Shown here: one piece after another, positions 8,308-18,400 of the stretch
Position numbering within the stretch: the first letter of the stretch is position 1
Layout: the number at the start of each line of letters is the position of its first letter
Origin: an uncultured Anaerotignum sp.
GTDB taxonomy: Bacteria; Bacillota; Clostridia; Lachnospirales; Anaerotignaceae
DNA length: 58,770 nucleotides
NCBI RefSeq assembly: GCF_934277605.1
Contig: NZ_CAKQVD010000005.1
Coordinates: 1 to 58,770 of the forward strand
Reading direction: 5' to 3'
Position numbers and translations under genes: made by a program
Notes under the pieces: generated by a model
What the model was told of the DNA's origin: nothing
The model's database searches: none
What the model saw: only the letters and a program-made list of their open reading frames with translations

Positions 8308-9411
8308 TTATACGATTTTATTTAAATGGCTTAGAATCAGCTCCGGAATTTTTTCGCAGGAGGCCTCTGTAACAACGGCACCCAGCTTATTTGCCTCCAT
8401 AGGCATGCCGTATACAACGCAGGATTCCTTAGATTGTCCGAGGGTATAAAAGCCCTTTTGGCGCATCCGCAAAAGACCCTTTGCACCATCCTGCCCCATG
8501 CCGGTAAGGATAATTCCCATGCCCTTATATACATTATCTGCCATGGAATCAAACAGGACATCCACAGAAGGCATATGCCCGCTGACCTTTTTCTCCTTTG
8601 TGCATTTCACAGAATAGAAGGCACCTGTTTTTACAACACGCATTTGGAAATCGCCGGGAGCAATCAACACCAATCCTCGTTTTATAATATCTCCGTTTTT
8701 TGCCTCCCGCACCTGCATTTTGCAAATACGATTTAAGCGTTCGGCATACATTTTTGTGAAGCCCTCCGGCATGTGCTGTGTCACCACAATACCGGGCGTA
8801 TCTGCCGGCAAATTTTGCAGTACCTTTAGCGTTGCCTCAGTGCCGCCGGTGGATGCACCGATAGCAATGACGAAGGCATCCAGCTGCTTGGACGAATTTG
8901 TCAAGCGAAGAAAGGCATCTCCGATCGGAGCAGTGCTTTTTTGAATGGCACTCTTGGCTGTGACAACGGAGGTGCGTGCTTTTTCCGCTGCGGGTGTCAA
9001 GGGCTGCGTGGGTACCTTTACCTTTGCGACAGAGGCAATTTTGATTTTCGTTATCAGATTGATGATGAATGTGGGCACCTTTATTTTTACATTATCCGGT
9101 TTACGCACAAAATCTATCGCACCTGCGGAAAGTGCATCAAAAACGCTCAAATTCAAGGAAGAACAGAGAATAACGGGTACAGGGTACTTCGGAATTAACT
9201 GCTTCAAAAACTCAATTCCCGTCATTCCTGGCATTTCGACATCCGTTGTGACAACATCCGGCTTTAATACGGGGATTTTCCGCATAGCATCAAAGGCATC
9301 TATGGCATACCCGATGACTTCTATATCGCCGTATGCAGATAGATTTTCAATCAGCATTTTCCGAAACAGAAGGCTGTCATCAACGATAAAAACCTTTATT
9401 TTTTTGTTCAT
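8308..9411 (-). CDS. cheB: Chemotaxis response regulator / protein-glutamate methylesterase CheB
   Basis: 367 residues. An N-terminal receiver domain has acidic D11/D12 and phospho-acceptor D57 (TTDVEMPG). A linker rich in Lys, Thr and Ala spans about 125-175. The C-terminal methylesterase has the catalytic triad S187 (IGASTGG), H213 (TQHMPEGF) and D308 (GMGQDGA). It removes methyl groups from, and can deamidate, chemoreceptors after phosphorylation by CheA. Last gene of the leftward che operon, followed by a terminator. Confidence 0.96.
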   Translation of the reverse strand: MNKKIKVFIVDDSLLFRKMLIENLSAYGDIEVIGYAIDAFDAMRKIPVLKPDVVTTDVEMPGMTGIEFLKQLIPKYPVPVILCSSLNLSVFDALSAGAIDFVRKPDNVKIKVPTFIINLITKIKIASVAKVKVPTQPLTPAAEKARTSVVTAKSAIQKSTAPIGDAFLRLTNSSKQLDAFVIAIGASTGGTEATLKVLQNLPADTPGIVVTQHMPEGFTKMYAERLNRICKMQVREAKNGDIIKRGLVLIAPGDFQMRVVKTGAFYSVKCTKEKKVSGHMPSVDVLFDSMADNVYKGMGIILTGMGQDGAKGLLRMRQKGFYTLGQSKESCVVYGMPMEANKLGAVVTEASCEKIPELILSHLNKIV

Positions 9412-9466
9412 ACTTCTTTAGTACCTTCTTTCATAATAAAGTATCGCACGTAATAAAGCATCGCAG

Positions 9467-10285
9467 TTAAAGCGGTTTGCGATAAGTGGCCGGCATGATA
9501 TAGGAATATCTTGAGTTGGCACGATTGACACCTTCGGAATGTCCAATCAGAAGATAGCCGCCGGGGTTTGTTGCATCATAAAAACGATTGATCAGAGCAT
9601 CCTTTGTTTCCTGATTAAAATATATCATGACATTTCTGCAAAAAATGACATCAAATTTACTTCTGAATTGAATCGGATCCATCAAATTAAAGGGGCGGAA
9701 GATTACATTTCTTTTCAATTCCTCAGAGACAATGACCTGCTCCGGATCGGTAGGGGATTTGCGGAAAAACCGCTTTTTCCAGCTTTCCGGAAGGTTTCGC
9801 AGAGATTCCATATTATATTCGCCCTTCATTGCGACAGAAAGGACGTTTGTAGAAATATCCGTTGCCAAAACCCGTGTATCCCAAGAGGATGCCTTTGGGC
9901 CCAGGTAGTCTTTGATATACATGGAAATGGTATAAGGCTCTTCGCCGGAGGAGCAGCCCGCACTCCAAATATTTAAGGATTTATTTCTTTTTTTAGAAAC
10001 CAAATAAGGAAGAATCGTATCCCTAAAAAAATCGAAATGCTCCTTCTCTCGCAGAAAATAAGTATAATTTGTGGTCAGCTTATTCAGCAGGTTTTCGATA
10101 TCCGCATTATTTTTTGTTTTTATGATGTGATCGACATATTGTGTAAAATCACGAAAGCCCTGATTGTGCAAAGTGGTCTGGAGACGGCTTTGCATCAGCT
10201 GCTTTTTTTTGGAAAGATCGATGCCGTAATTGTTTTGTACAAAGGTTAAAAGTCTAACAAAGTCAGACTGATTGATTTCCAGCAA
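9467..10285 (-). CDS. cheR: Chemoreceptor methyltransferase CheR
   Basis: 272 residues. An N-terminal helical domain is followed by the SAM-binding fold with IWSAGCSSGEEPYTI, then FDVIFCRNVMIYF and the end GGYLLIGHSEG. CheR methylates glutamates of methyl-accepting chemotaxis proteins using S-adenosylmethionine and opposes CheB. Lies between cheW and cheB in the same operon. Confidence 0.96.
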   Translation of the reverse strand: MLEINQSDFVRLLTFVQNNYGIDLSKKKQLMQSRLQTTLHNQGFRDFTQYVDHIIKTKNNADIENLLNKLTTNYTYFLREKEHFDFFRDTILPYLVSKKRNKSLNIWSAGCSSGEEPYTISMYIKDYLGPKASSWDTRVLATDISTNVLSVAMKGEYNMESLRNLPESWKKRFFRKSPTDPEQVIVSEELKRNVIFRPFNLMDPIQFRSKFDVIFCRNVMIYFNQETKDALINRFYDATNPGGYLLIGHSEGVNRANSRYSYIMPATYRKPL

Positions 10286-10314
10286 AATAATACCACCTTT
10301 TCAAAATTTTAACA

Positions 10315-10355
10315 GGTAAGGAATATGCAAATAAAAGCATTTGCAATTCCTTACC
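10315..10355 (+). terminator. Strong intercistronic hairpin between cheW and cheR, terminator-like on the plus strand
   Basis: Outer arms GGTAAGGAAT (10315-10324) and ATTCCTTACC (10346-10355), with inner GCAAAT/ATTTGC. On the plus strand it is followed by CTTTTTT, a textbook terminator, although no plus-strand gene lies upstream. On the minus strand, where the che genes run, it has no proper U-run, so it more likely acts as a processing or stability element between cheW and cheR. Confidence 0.6.
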
Positions 10356-10360
10356 CTTTT

Positions 10361-10420
10361 TTAATTTTCGATTAGCTTTTTACAATCAACTTAATTTTCG
10401 ATTAGCTTTTCGCAATCAAT
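10361..10420. repeat. Tandem 30-bp duplication of the cheW 3' end
   Basis: 10361-10389 and 10391-10419 are the same apart from two bases. The copy inside cheW encodes its last residues DCEKLIEN and stop. The second copy, just after the stop, would encode DCKKLIEN and another stop. Confidence 0.85.
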
Positions 10421-10870
10421 AAGGAACAGTGTTTTTCCATCAGACATGGATACCATTCCGTTGACAAGCTCCTGCTTGTTATGAGGAGACGGAGGAGAAA
10501 TTTTGCTTTCATCAATATCCGCAACCAAGGATACGGTATCTACATAAATTCCCACCATCACGGAATCTATATCTAAGACGATAATGCAGGAGTAGTTTGT
10601 ATATTCCCCTTCCGCCTTTCCCATTTTAGAACGGATGTCCAAAATGGGAATAATCTGACCTCTCAGGTTGATGATTCCTTTAATATAACCGGGCAGAAGC
10701 GGAAGCGGGGTTACATGATGATTTGTAATAATTTCAATGATATAAGAAGCTTTCACACCAAAATCAATATTATCCGAAACAAATAAAAGATATTTCTGAG
10801 AAAGCTCGTTTGATATATTGATGGCATCTAATTCTTCATTGATGATGGATGCCGATACTTCCGTAGACAT
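10391..10870 (-). CDS. cheW: Chemotaxis coupling protein CheW
   Basis: 159 residues, a single CheW domain: YLLFVSDNIDFGVKASYIIEI, then the conserved LPGYIKGIINLRGQIIPILD and VDTVSLVADI. It couples CheA to chemoreceptors in membrane arrays. Follows cheA by 16 bases. The 3' end has been tandemly duplicated, leaving the protein unchanged. Confidence 0.95.
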   Translation of the reverse strand: MSTEVSASIINEELDAINISNELSQKYLLFVSDNIDFGVKASYIIEIITNHHVTPLPLLPGYIKGIINLRGQIIPILDIRSKMGKAEGEYTNYSCIIVLDIDSVMVGIYVDTVSLVADIDESKISPPSPHNKQELVNGMVSMSDGKTLFLIDCEKLIEN

Positions 10871-10886
10871 GATGAAGTCCTCCTTT

Positions 10887-12992
10887 TTAATAAGCCTGTG
10901 CCATTTGGTAAAGATTCAGTACATCGAGAATAATACTGATATTCCCGTTACCGAGGATCGTACATCCTGCAATACCTGCGCTCTTGATATCAAAGCTGTT
11001 CAGATAGCTGGGCAGAGGCTTAACAACAACCTGCTGTTCTCCCAAAAGCTCATCCACGAACAGGCAATAGGATTTATCCGCTGTTTCCACCCACATCAAG
11101 ATACCGTCCTCGATATTGGTGACCTCTGTAGGAATCTGATACAGCTCATGCAGACGGAAGATCGGATAAAATTCATCCATGCGCTTGACAATTTCTCCGC
11201 GGTTTGCATCCTGAATAATCTCATCCGCAGAAACCTTGAAGGATTGACGGATATTCATAATGGGGATTGTGAAAATAGATTCCCCTACGGAAATTTCCAT
11301 ACCATCCACGATTGCCATGGTAAGAGGGATTTTCAAGGTTGTTTTCATGCCTTGGCCCTCTTCACTGGTAATGGTTACGATGCCGCCAACCTTTTCGACA
11401 TTTTTCTTAACAACATCCATGCCGACGCCTCTGCCGGAATATTCTGTTACCTCGGTGTTGGTGGAGAAGCCGGGCATCATCAGCAGATTCAAAATGTCCT
11501 GCTTGGAATATTCGCTTTCGGGCTTTGTTAACAGGCCGTTGCGAACTGCCTTTTGCAGAACCTTTTCTGTATTTACACCCTGACCGTCATCCTCAACGGA
11601 AATAACAACCTCACTGCCGGTATGCTCTGCGGTAAGCGTAATGTGTCCTTTGGGATTTTTCCCTCTTGCAATACGTTCCTCGACGGTTTCCTCAATGCCA
11701 TGGTCCATGGAATTTCGGACGATGTGCATAATGGGATCACCGATGCCGTCCAAAATGGCTTTGTCAACCTCGGTTTCCTCACCGATGATGGTCAATTCCA
11801 CCTCTTTATTCAATTTCTGGCTCATATCCCGCACGATACGGTTCATTTTGCTGAATACGCCGGCAATGGGCAGCATACGAATGCTCATGGCGATATCCTG
11901 CAGTTCATCTGTCAGCTTTCTGAGCTGTCTTGCGGATTTTGTGAAGTTATCCAGCTTTATACCCTGAATATCGGGGGAGGCGGTTACCATAGCCTCGGTA
12001 ATAACAATTTCACCCACAATCGCCATCAGATTATCCAGCTTTGACAGGTTTACACTAATCAGGCTTTGCTTCTGAGGCGCAGTATGGTGTGCGGGGGCTG
12101 CACTCGGAGCTGCTTCATTGCTTTGTGCAGCGGCTTTCTTTTTCGGAGCGGGTGCGGAATCGGCTGCGGAAGCCTCTGCCTTGCTTTCCGTGGAGGAAGC
12201 CTCCTGTGTGATAATTTCAAAGCTGCTGATGTTCCCCATATTGTCTACAATGGAGGATGCCTTTTCGACAGAGCTCTTTTCGGTAAACGAAAGAATCAGA
12301 CCGTTTTGAATAATGGTTTCGCAGGTATCCGGATTGCTTTCCACATCACTCGGATAAAATTTGAAATCCAAGCCCTCCTCCTGCAGCGTATTGATTACCA
12401 TAAAGGCGCGCAAATTTTCCATGCCGATGCCCTCATCAAATTTGATTTTCAAAAAGAAGGGAGAAGCGTCGGGGAAGGAAAAATCCTGCTCTGCCGAGGG
12501 TACAGCCGCTTCGGCCTTCTGCTGCGGAGCAGCTTCGGCCTTCTGTTGCGGAGCAGCTTCGCCGAAGGCAGCTTTGATTTTATCAATATAGCTATTAATT
12601 TTTTCCTGATAATTGTCGATATTTTCTGTAAGGGTTTCACCGTTCTCAACCTTTTCGATTTCAGAACGCATAAAATCGATTACCTCGAAAAGCAAATCGA
12701 AAATTTCATGATGTAATTTCTCATCACATTTTTCGTCAAAGGCTTCAACACCCTTTTCGCGAATCAGGAAGAACAAATCCTCCAGCCTGTGTGCAGAAAT
12801 CATAAGGGAATTAAATTCCATCATGGCTGAGGCACCCTTAATCGTATGCATGATACGGAAAATTTCATTGACATCATCTATTGTCAGGCGTTTGGATTTT
12901 TCTGCCTCCAAAAGAATTTCATCTAGATGATCCATCAGGGAATTGGTTTCAAAGAGATACGTTTCAAGTAAGCTATCCATCTCGTTATCCAT
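10887..12992 (-). CDS. cheA: Chemotaxis histidine kinase CheA
   Basis: 701 residues. Domains in order: P1 phosphotransfer with H49 (IMHTIKGAS); a Glu/Ala linker with a doubled APQQKAEA peptide; a P2-like alpha/beta domain (about 185-270); an Ala/Pro linker; P3 dimerisation; P4 kinase with N-box HIVRNSMDHGIE, G1 VEDDGQGVN and G2 GRGVGMDVV; and a C-terminal CheW-like P5. It phosphorylates CheY, CheB and CheV. First gene of the leftward che operon, with a sigma-28-type promoter 78 bases upstream. Confidence 0.97.
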   Translation of the reverse strand: MDNEMDSLLETYLFETNSLMDHLDEILLEAEKSKRLTIDDVNEIFRIMHTIKGASAMMEFNSLMISAHRLEDLFFLIREKGVEAFDEKCDEKLHHEIFDLLFEVIDFMRSEIEKVENGETLTENIDNYQEKINSYIDKIKAAFGEAAPQQKAEAAPQQKAEAAVPSAEQDFSFPDASPFFLKIKFDEGIGMENLRAFMVINTLQEEGLDFKFYPSDVESNPDTCETIIQNGLILSFTEKSSVEKASSIVDNMGNISSFEIITQEASSTESKAEASAADSAPAPKKKAAAQSNEAAPSAAPAHHTAPQKQSLISVNLSKLDNLMAIVGEIVITEAMVTASPDIQGIKLDNFTKSARQLRKLTDELQDIAMSIRMLPIAGVFSKMNRIVRDMSQKLNKEVELTIIGEETEVDKAILDGIGDPIMHIVRNSMDHGIEETVEERIARGKNPKGHITLTAEHTGSEVVISVEDDGQGVNTEKVLQKAVRNGLLTKPESEYSKQDILNLLMMPGFSTNTEVTEYSGRGVGMDVVKKNVEKVGGIVTITSEEGQGMKTTLKIPLTMAIVDGMEISVGESIFTIPIMNIRQSFKVSADEIIQDANRGEIVKRMDEFYPIFRLHELYQIPTEVTNIEDGILMWVETADKSYCLFVDELLGEQQVVVKPLPSYLNSFDIKSAGIAGCTILGNGNISIILDVLNLYQMAQAY

Positions 12993-13069
12993 AGGTAATA
13001 CACCACCTTATCAAATTTTGAACAATGCCTATGTATATATTATCATATATCATCGGCCTATCATATGTA

Positions 13070-13096
13070 TTATCGACAAAAAATACAAGTTATTTA
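13070..13096 (-). promoter_or_regulatory. Sigma-28-type promoter of cheA
   Basis: On the minus strand: TAAA, exactly 15 bases, then GTCGATAA. The motile Firmicutes consensus is TAAA-N15-GCCGATAT. The start site would lie near 13063, giving a leader of about 70 bases to the cheA ATG. Confidence 0.65.
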
Positions 13097-13125
13097 TAGT
13101 TTTATTTTATAGAGGGTGAGTTTTT

Positions 13126-14532
13126 ATGTCAAATATCTTAAAGGTCAGCGTTCCTACCGGCGGATTGGAAAACACAAGCCGCACAAATCCGATTTCGGTC
13201 AAGGACACAAACATACAAAATGTAGTCGATCCTTCCAAGGTTGTCAAGCCGGACGGGCAAAGGTCGAATCCGGAAAAAAACCTTGGAGCAAACTATGAAT
13301 CCAATTTTCAAAGCTTTATCACTGCGCAGAAAAGCAACCTTGAGCTGTCTGCAAATCTGAAACAGATTTATTTTCGGATGAGCTCGCTTGCTGCCGCAGG
13401 GGTGGGGAAGGATTTTGCCAAGGAGATTACCGAGTTTCTGGAAATGACACAAATGACGCCTGAGGATGTGGTGAAATTTTTGCAGGAGCAGACGCAGGCA
13501 AACAATAAATTTTCCGTAGATATTTTTCGCACGCTCAGTGAGTTGATGGAAAATACAAAATCTGTGGAATTGAAGGTTGCTATTTTAAATTTTTTAAAAA
13601 CCTATAACGATGTTTCGGATAGTCAGGGCACATTGAAAAATATTACCGCCATCTTGAAATCCATGACAAAATATATGCCGCAGAGCTATCGGCAGACGCT
13701 GCTGGATGGAATGGCGCATTTGCAGCAAAGCGGGAGGCTTGGTGCGGAGGCGGAAAATATTGCGGTGCTGAAGCAGGAGATTATTCCGTTTCTTTCCAAT
13801 TACACACAGCGGACGCATGACATGGGACGGGTGCGGGATTTTATTACGCTGCTGATGCTGAATACAGCCAGATATGAAAACGGCACGACAGAGAAATTTT
13901 TGGCGGATTTTCAGAAAATGGCCTCTTTTAAAGAATTCAGAATGGCGTTCGGAGAGGATGTAAAGGCGGTTTTTGATGCCTTCCGCAAGGAAATTACAGA
14001 GGTGCAGGGCAATGCCTTTGCGGATAAGCTGCTTGCAAATATGCAAAGGGCATTGAACGGTGAGGGCGGCTATGAAATGAAAACCATCTTCCAGAGCATG
14101 ATGCAGTCTCTTTTGCTAAATGAAAGTGTATATATGCCTTTGCAGCATTTGGTTGTGCCGATTGAATTATTTGGACATCAAATATTTTCGGAATTTTGGA
14201 TTGACCCCAACAGCCGACAGGGAGGCCGGGAAAAGGGGGAGGAAGCGGAGGAGCAGGTTCGGAAGATATTTATTAAATTCGATATCAAGAATGTAGGATT
14301 TTTTGATTTGATTTTATTGCACAGGGAGGGTATACTGGAGATGCAACTTCGTTATCCGGAGGAGCTCCAAAAATCAGAAAAAGAGATTAAAAAGGGGATT
14401 ACGGATTTGGTGGAAAAAAACGGTATGACCTGCAAGAAATTGTACTTATCTAAATCAGATGTACCGATTTCTGTAACGGAGGTATTCCCTGAAATTTACG
14501 AAAGGAAAAATGCAATCAATGTCAAAATATGA
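13126..14532 (+). CDS. FliK-like protein (YlqG type)
   Basis: 468 residues. The N-terminal 60 residues are polar and likely disordered. Long helical stretches follow, and the C-terminal part (about 375-460: KNVGFFDLILLHREGILEMQLRYPEE) resembles the C-terminal hook-length-control fold. The next gene encodes a lone FlhB C-terminal domain; the same pair exists as ylqG-ylqH in Bacillus. That pairing supports a role in export or substrate switching, but the true fliK lies separately at 31179. GAGGGTGAG precedes the ATG. The call is based on context and the C-terminal pattern. Confidence 0.55.
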   Translation: MSNILKVSVPTGGLENTSRTNPISVKDTNIQNVVDPSKVVKPDGQRSNPEKNLGANYESNFQSFITAQKSNLELSANLKQIYFRMSSLAAAGVGKDFAKEITEFLEMTQMTPEDVVKFLQEQTQANNKFSVDIFRTLSELMENTKSVELKVAILNFLKTYNDVSDSQGTLKNITAILKSMTKYMPQSYRQTLLDGMAHLQQSGRLGAEAENIAVLKQEIIPFLSNYTQRTHDMGRVRDFITLLMLNTARYENGTTEKFLADFQKMASFKEFRMAFGEDVKAVFDAFRKEITEVQGNAFADKLLANMQRALNGEGGYEMKTIFQSMMQSLLLNESVYMPLQHLVVPIELFGHQIFSEFWIDPNSRQGGREKGEEAEEQVRKIFIKFDIKNVGFFDLILLHREGILEMQLRYPEELQKSEKEIKKGITDLVEKNGMTCKKLYLSKSDVPISVTEVFPEIYERKNAINVKI

Positions 14533-14854
14533 GAAGGAGAATCTAAATAAGAAGGCGGTGGCTCTGAAATATGACGGAGGAGACATTGCCCCTGTGATTG
14601 TGGCAACAGGCTTAGGCTATATGGCGGAGCGCATTGTGCAAACTGCATTGGAGCAGAATGTGCCGGTTTTTGAGGATACTTCTCTTGCTACTTTGCTTTC
14701 AAGATTGGAACTGGGAGAGGAAATTCCTGAGGAGCTGTATCAGCTTGTGGTAGATATCTATGTGTATTTTCTGAAATTTTCTTTTGGAGAAAAGAAGGCG
14801 GAGGAGGAACAGACGGCATTACCGCAGGAGGAACGGAACGATAGCGATAGGTAG
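14510..14854 (+). CDS. FlhB C-terminal-domain homolog (YlqH type)
   Basis: 114 residues. It matches the cytoplasmic domain of FlhB/YscU without membrane segments: KAVALKYDGGDIAPVIVATGLGYMAERIVQTALEQNVPVFEDTSLATLL. The NPTH self-cleavage motif of full FlhB is replaced around DGGD. The start at 14510 lies inside the preceding gene (23-base overlap), so translation is coupled; ATG 14519 is an alternative. Such paralogues can partly replace the FlhB C-terminus in some bacteria; the role here is inferred. Confidence 0.85.
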   Translation: MQSMSKYEKENLNKKAVALKYDGGDIAPVIVATGLGYMAERIVQTALEQNVPVFEDTSLATLLSRLELGEEIPEELYQLVVDIYVYFLKFSFGEKKAEEEQTALPQEERNDSDR

Positions 14855-14874
14855 AAAAGAGGAGGGTGTATTTT

Positions 14875-15489
14875 ATGTCAAATGACAGATTCATGATGAT
14901 TAACAGCTCAAACAAAATGATCTGTGAAGGAATCGTAAAGGAATATTACCATGGAGATGCGGAATTTCAAGTAGTAAATGGGTCGAACATATTAAAGGCA
15001 CTGGAGGTGGGGTGCTACATACGATTTATTTTTATGGAAGGACGAAAGGGCATTTTCGAGGGAGAGGTTGTCGATATTCAGGGCAACCGGATTACCCTGG
15101 AGAATATCCGCAGCCTTGCAAAATTTGTGAAAGAGGACGTACGAATTGATACGGAGTTCGATACGAGGGTTTTTATAAAAAATAACGAGGGTGATATTTT
15201 TGCATGGAATGTAACCGTTGCGGACATCAGTGCCGGCGGGGCACGCTTGCTGTGCAATCAGCCGATATCCATGAACCGAGCGGTGGAGGTTGCCATTCCG
15301 CATCATACATCCTATATTATCGTAGATGCCTTGTTAATTCGAGAATCGATAGAATCAACGGAGCAGGGGGATTTTTATAATTACGGATGTAAATTTTATG
15401 ATTTGACGAATGAGACAGAGAGAATGGTGCGCAGCATGGTATTCCAGATTGCAGCAAGAAAAGCAAGAAAGGCAGGAGGGTTAACATGA
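14875..15489 (+). CDS. PilZ-domain protein (flagellar-brake type)
   Basis: 204 residues from ATG 14875, with GAGGAGGG 8 bases upstream. The N-terminal YcgR-like beta domain (about 10-85) is followed by a PilZ domain with the DISAGG motif (residues 117-122). PilZ proteins bind cyclic-di-GMP and in YcgR/DgrA form slow or stop the motor. The usual RxxxR before the domain is not seen; the arginines are R90 and R98. This could mean weak or no ligand binding. The stop codon overlaps the start of the next gene (ATGA). Confidence 0.82.
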   Translation: MSNDRFMMINSSNKMICEGIVKEYYHGDAEFQVVNGSNILKALEVGCYIRFIFMEGRKGIFEGEVVDIQGNRITLENIRSLAKFVKEDVRIDTEFDTRVFIKNNEGDIFAWNVTVADISAGGARLLCNQPISMNRAVEVAIPHHTSYIIVDALLIRESIESTEQGDFYNYGCKFYDLTNETERMVRSMVFQIAARKARKAGGLT

Positions 15490-18400
15490 TAGAAAAAAAT
15501 GGTTTCGGAAAAAGGCTTTTGGCACTGCTTTTGTGTGCCGTTATCGGCTTCACGACTTTGCCTGCGCTGCACGCACAGGAGGTCTATGGGGCTGAGCTGA
15601 AGGGTGTCAGCGAGGGACACTGGGCAAGAAATTCACTGAATCATATGGTGAATGCAGGGATTTTGAATGGTGATAAGGACGGACAGCTTTATCCTGACAG
15701 AACTGTGACAAGAGCGGAATATGTGGCAATGCTGAACAGAGCCTTTAATTATAGCTCCTATCAGGATAAAAGCCTGCCCTTCCGTGACATCAAAGGAGGA
15801 GAATGGTATGCAGACCATATCCGTGTGGCGTATGCACAGGGCTACTTCTCCGGCATTTCTGCGAATCAGGCGGGGGCAAACAAGCCTGTCACAAGAGAAG
15901 AAGCAGCAGCCTTACTTTGCAGAAATTTAAAGGTTTCCAAGAAGGCACTGCAAATTGATCAGTTTACGGACAGCAGATCTGTCAGCCAGTGGAGCAGAGG
16001 CTTTGTCGGTGCAGCGGTGGATAAGGGCTATATCCATGGCTATTCCAACAAAACCTTCCTTCCGAAGAAGAATATCTCCAGAGCAGAGGCGGCAACCATG
16101 CTTTCCAATTCCTTGGGAACGGTTCTTTTGGAGAGGGGCAGCTATCAATATAATCTTATTTCCGGAAACATGACAATTTCCAGCTCCGGCGTAGAATTGC
16201 AGGATACAACCATTACGGGTGATCTTTATATCACAAACGGCGTTGGCAGCGGCTATGTAAAGCTGAAAAACGTGAAGGTTTTGGGCGAGGTTATTGTATG
16301 CGGCGGCGGTGAAGGCAACTGGGGCGGAAACAGCATTGTGCTGGATGATTGCACCATTAAAAGGCTGACAGTCGATGGTGCGGAAAACAAACCCATATCC
16401 TTATATGCAAAGGGCAACACCAATGTTTCAAATACGGATATAAAATCAAATACATTTTTGGAAAATCACGAGGACACCATCCCCGGCTTTGATAATATCA
16501 AGGTGCTTGGCTCTAACGAAACCAAGCTGCACCTGTCGGGCAATTTCCAAAGGGTAGAGCTTATGAAGCCGAAAAATCAGCTTCAGCTTGGCAAGGGCAG
16601 CATTAAAAATCTGACTGTGGATGAGGATGCAACCGACAGTAAAATTACATTAGACAGAAATACCGTTGTGAAAAACCTTCGTGCCGACGGCTCCTGTCAG
16701 GTGGTCGGCAGAGGCGATATCGGCAATCTGCTTGTAACAACCAACGGGGTAAAGGTGGAGGCACTGCCGGATCAAATTGAAATTCGCCCGGGGGTTACTG
16801 CGAATATCGCAGGGCAAAAAATGACAAGCTTGGATGCAGAGGAATCCTCCGCAAGACCCAGAATTTTGGCGGGCTATCCCAAGGCGGATGAAATTACACC
16901 CACAGCGGCAAAGATGTTTTTTTCCGCAAATAAGCCGGGTACAATCTATTGGGCACTTACCTATGGGGATGCGGACAAGCTGACGGAGGAGCAAATCATG
17001 AAGCCCTCCACAATCAATGTGATTAAGAAAAACGGCACAGCAGCCGTGGAGGAATCGGCAAAGGAGCTGAGCGTTTCCCTGAGTGGCTTGGAGCCGAATG
17101 CAAAATATACACTTTCGGCTGTGCTGGTGGATGCCAGAGGCGATATCAGCAGAATTAAGGAAGAGGTCTTCCGCATGGCGGATAACACAAAGCCCGGCTT
17201 TGTTTCCGGTTATCCCAGAACGGTACCCAGAAGCAGCGACAGCTTTGATATTGAGGCTACACCCACAAAGGATTGCACATTATATTGGGCAGTTTTCCGA
17301 AAGGGGGCTGTTGCACCGACGGCATATCAGCTGAGAAGCCAGGATTTGCGGGGTGAAATTGCCAAGGGTAAGAAGAAAAGCGAAAAAAATATCGAATACA
17401 GAATGACTGTAAACGGTTTAACGGAAAAAGAGGTTTATGATGTTTATATTATGGCGAGCGATGGGGAGAACGATTCTCAGATTGTGAAGCTATCCGGAAC
17501 CACAAAGGATACAACACCGCCGGAATTTATCAACCAAACACCACGGAGTGACAAAGCAGCAGATACCTCTGTGGATGTGAGGGTGGCAGCAAATGAGGAT
17601 GCAACGGTATATTATGTTGTATGCGAATGGGGTACGAAATTCCCGATACCCGTTCCTCCTGCTACAACACAGCCCGACCTAAAGAGTGACGAGGCGAAAA
17701 ATCAGGTGCTTACGGGGAATAATGCCTTTAAGACGGGAAAGGCCACTTTAAAGGCAAATACAGAGGCAACCGTTAAAATCAGCGGCGGGCTGAAGGCACA
17801 AACACCTTATCAGTTGTTTATGGTATTGCAGGATAAGGCGGGCAATCTTTCTGAAGTAAAGAAGCTTGAGATTAAGACAAGAGACGTTGTTCCCCCTACG
17901 GCGAAGGTGGAATTTGACGGCTCGATTGACGGCAAGGCAAAGGTGGAGGAGCCGATTCGGATTGTATTCAGCGAAATTGTTTGGAGCAGTGCAACCATGA
18001 AGGAGCTGACACCGGAGACAATCAATGAGGAAATTGTCAAATTGTATGATGTTACCACAGGAAAAGCAGAGAAGGTTGCACTCGATTATACAAAGATACA
18101 GGTGAAAGTGGGCGAAAACAACGAGACGGTTTTGGAATTTCCTCCGCAGGCATTTGGAACCGGCGCAGGGCTGAACAGCGGAAACCGCTATCAGTTTGAG
18201 CTGAACAATATTACGGATACCTCCGGCAATGCCATGAAAAATCCGACTCTGTTGGATGCCTTTGAGACGGTACCTCCCTTGGTGGAATTGACGGAAACAA
18301 CGACATCCGCTGGGATGGATTATACCTTTTCCTTAGAGCCGCAGTCGAAAAAAACATCCGATTTGATTTTATTTGATATGATTTTGGAATCGGATACACA

